Shown here: positions 63,802 through 64,000 of the stretch, piece after piece | Layout: each line of letters starts with the position of its first letter | Numbering within the stretch: position 1 is the first letter of the stretch | Assembly (NCBI RefSeq): GCF_002770725.1 | Contig: NZ_NQVN01000023.1 | Location: 1 to 64,000, forward strand | Direction: 5' to 3' | DNA: 64,000 nucleotides | Source: Pleomorphomonas carboxyditropha | Lineage (GTDB): Bacteria; Pseudomonadota; Alphaproteobacteria; Rhizobiales; Pleomorphomonadaceae | Program-made: the position numbers and the translations under genes | Notes under the pieces: generated by a model | Seen by the model: only the letters and a program-made list of their open reading frames with translations | What the model was told of the DNA's origin: nothing | Databases searched by the model: none

Positions 63802-64000
63802 ATGGCAAGGCCCGACCGATCGCCGCCGGCCGATATGCCGCCCGGCTTGCTGCCCAAGGGCGACTATCAGGCCGAGGTGGTGGAAAGCGCCGTCGTGCCC
63901 ACCGCCGCGGGCGGCGACGAGATGCTGAAGCTGATCTTCGAGGTGACGGCCGGCGCGTTCCGGCGGCGGCGCGTCGTCGAGCGGCTCAACATCGTCAACG
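63802..64000 (+). CDS. DUF669 family phage protein, N-terminal part
   Basis: 66 codons before the window ends. The peptide MARPDRSPPADMPPGLLPKG continues DYQAEVVESAVVPT, GDEMLKLIFEVTAGAFRRRR, VVERLNIVN, which fits the DUF669 pattern (L-P-x-G-x-Y-x-A-x-I-x-x-S, L-x-F-E-V-x-x-G, R-x-L-W-x-x-L-N). Such proteins sit in phage replication/recombination modules. CGGAG precedes the ATG at 63802. It indicates that a prophage or similar element continues to the right. Confidence 0.65.
   Translation, partial: MARPDRSPPADMPPGLLPKGDYQAEVVESAVVPTAAGGDEMLKLIFEVTAGAFRRRRVVERLNIVN

Overview
The window is GC-rich DNA from a Hyphomicrobiales (Rhizobiales)-like alphaproteobacterium. This rests on codon and base use, on carA, dnaG and rpoD (RpoD N-terminus beginning MATKATE) lying near one another, on GANTC (CcrM-type) motifs, and on Rhizobiales-style intergenic elements. 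It is mostly ordinary chromosome with many accessory cassettes. No tRNA, rRNA or CRISPR array was recognised.

Layout. 0-4.7 kb: the end of an IS30-family element, a GNAT acetyltransferase, two SDR oxidoreductases divergent from a TetR regulator with a palindromic operator, a small XRE regulator and a DUF5680 protein. 4.8-9.8 kb: an ABC importer operon (periplasmic protein, two permeases, ATPase) ending in a glycerophosphodiester phosphodiesterase. 10-20.5 kb: inositol-phosphatase family protein, zinc metallopeptidase, HigBA toxin-antitoxin, carA, a second GDPD, a TSUP transporter, a YrbL-like protein, a sorbosone-dehydrogenase-like lipoprotein, glutathione peroxidase and an AraC regulator. 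21-25.6 kb: dnaG and rpoD. 25.6-30.6 kb: a YbjJ/RcdA-like MFS-TetR pair, then a two-component system, a broken membrane-protein gene and a membrane-anchored phosphatase. 31.5-38.9 kb: a carbohydrate-type operon of FAD oxidoreductase, binding protein, two permeases, IclR regulator and ATPase. 39.2 kb: a lone GIY-YIG nuclease between near-identical repeat blocks. 39.7-44.1 kb: an RND efflux pair. 44.6-49.1 kb: a dehalogenase-like hydrolase, ParDE, TetR-VOC-GST and a Fic module. 49.3-54.9 kb: LysR, a soluble PAS chemoreceptor, iron alcohol dehydrogenase and a FadH-type flavoenzyme. 55.2-59.8 kb: VapBC, HlyU, acyl-CoA thioesterase, a SIMPL protein, an unknown protein and a CI/LexA-like repressor. 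60-63.3 kb: a TonB siderophore receptor with a divergent AraC regulator. 63.4 kb to the end: a small XRE regulator and the start of a DUF669 protein, probably the edge of a prophage.

The most striking structure is a dispersed hairpin repeat family with about 39 copies, lying only between genes. Its core is a stem-loop such as CCTCGC-GAAG-GCGAGG beside a conserved GACCTCGGGC and an AT-rich arm. The stem bases change in compensating pairs (TCGC, TGCGC, TACGC, TCCGC, CCGC types), and copies in one gap usually share one type. The GIY-YIG gene sits between two roughly 160-bp direct repeats exactly 548 bp apart, and all four of its flanking copies are the TACGC type. That suggests a nuclease-linked repeat mobilisation system analogous to, but distinct from, REP/RAYT. 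Other items to check are five GANTC sites in 49 bp before rpoD, a promoter-operator shared by loci at 58.3 and 63.4 kb, apparently leaderless regulator genes, and three tandem hairpins in the leader of the SIMPL gene.
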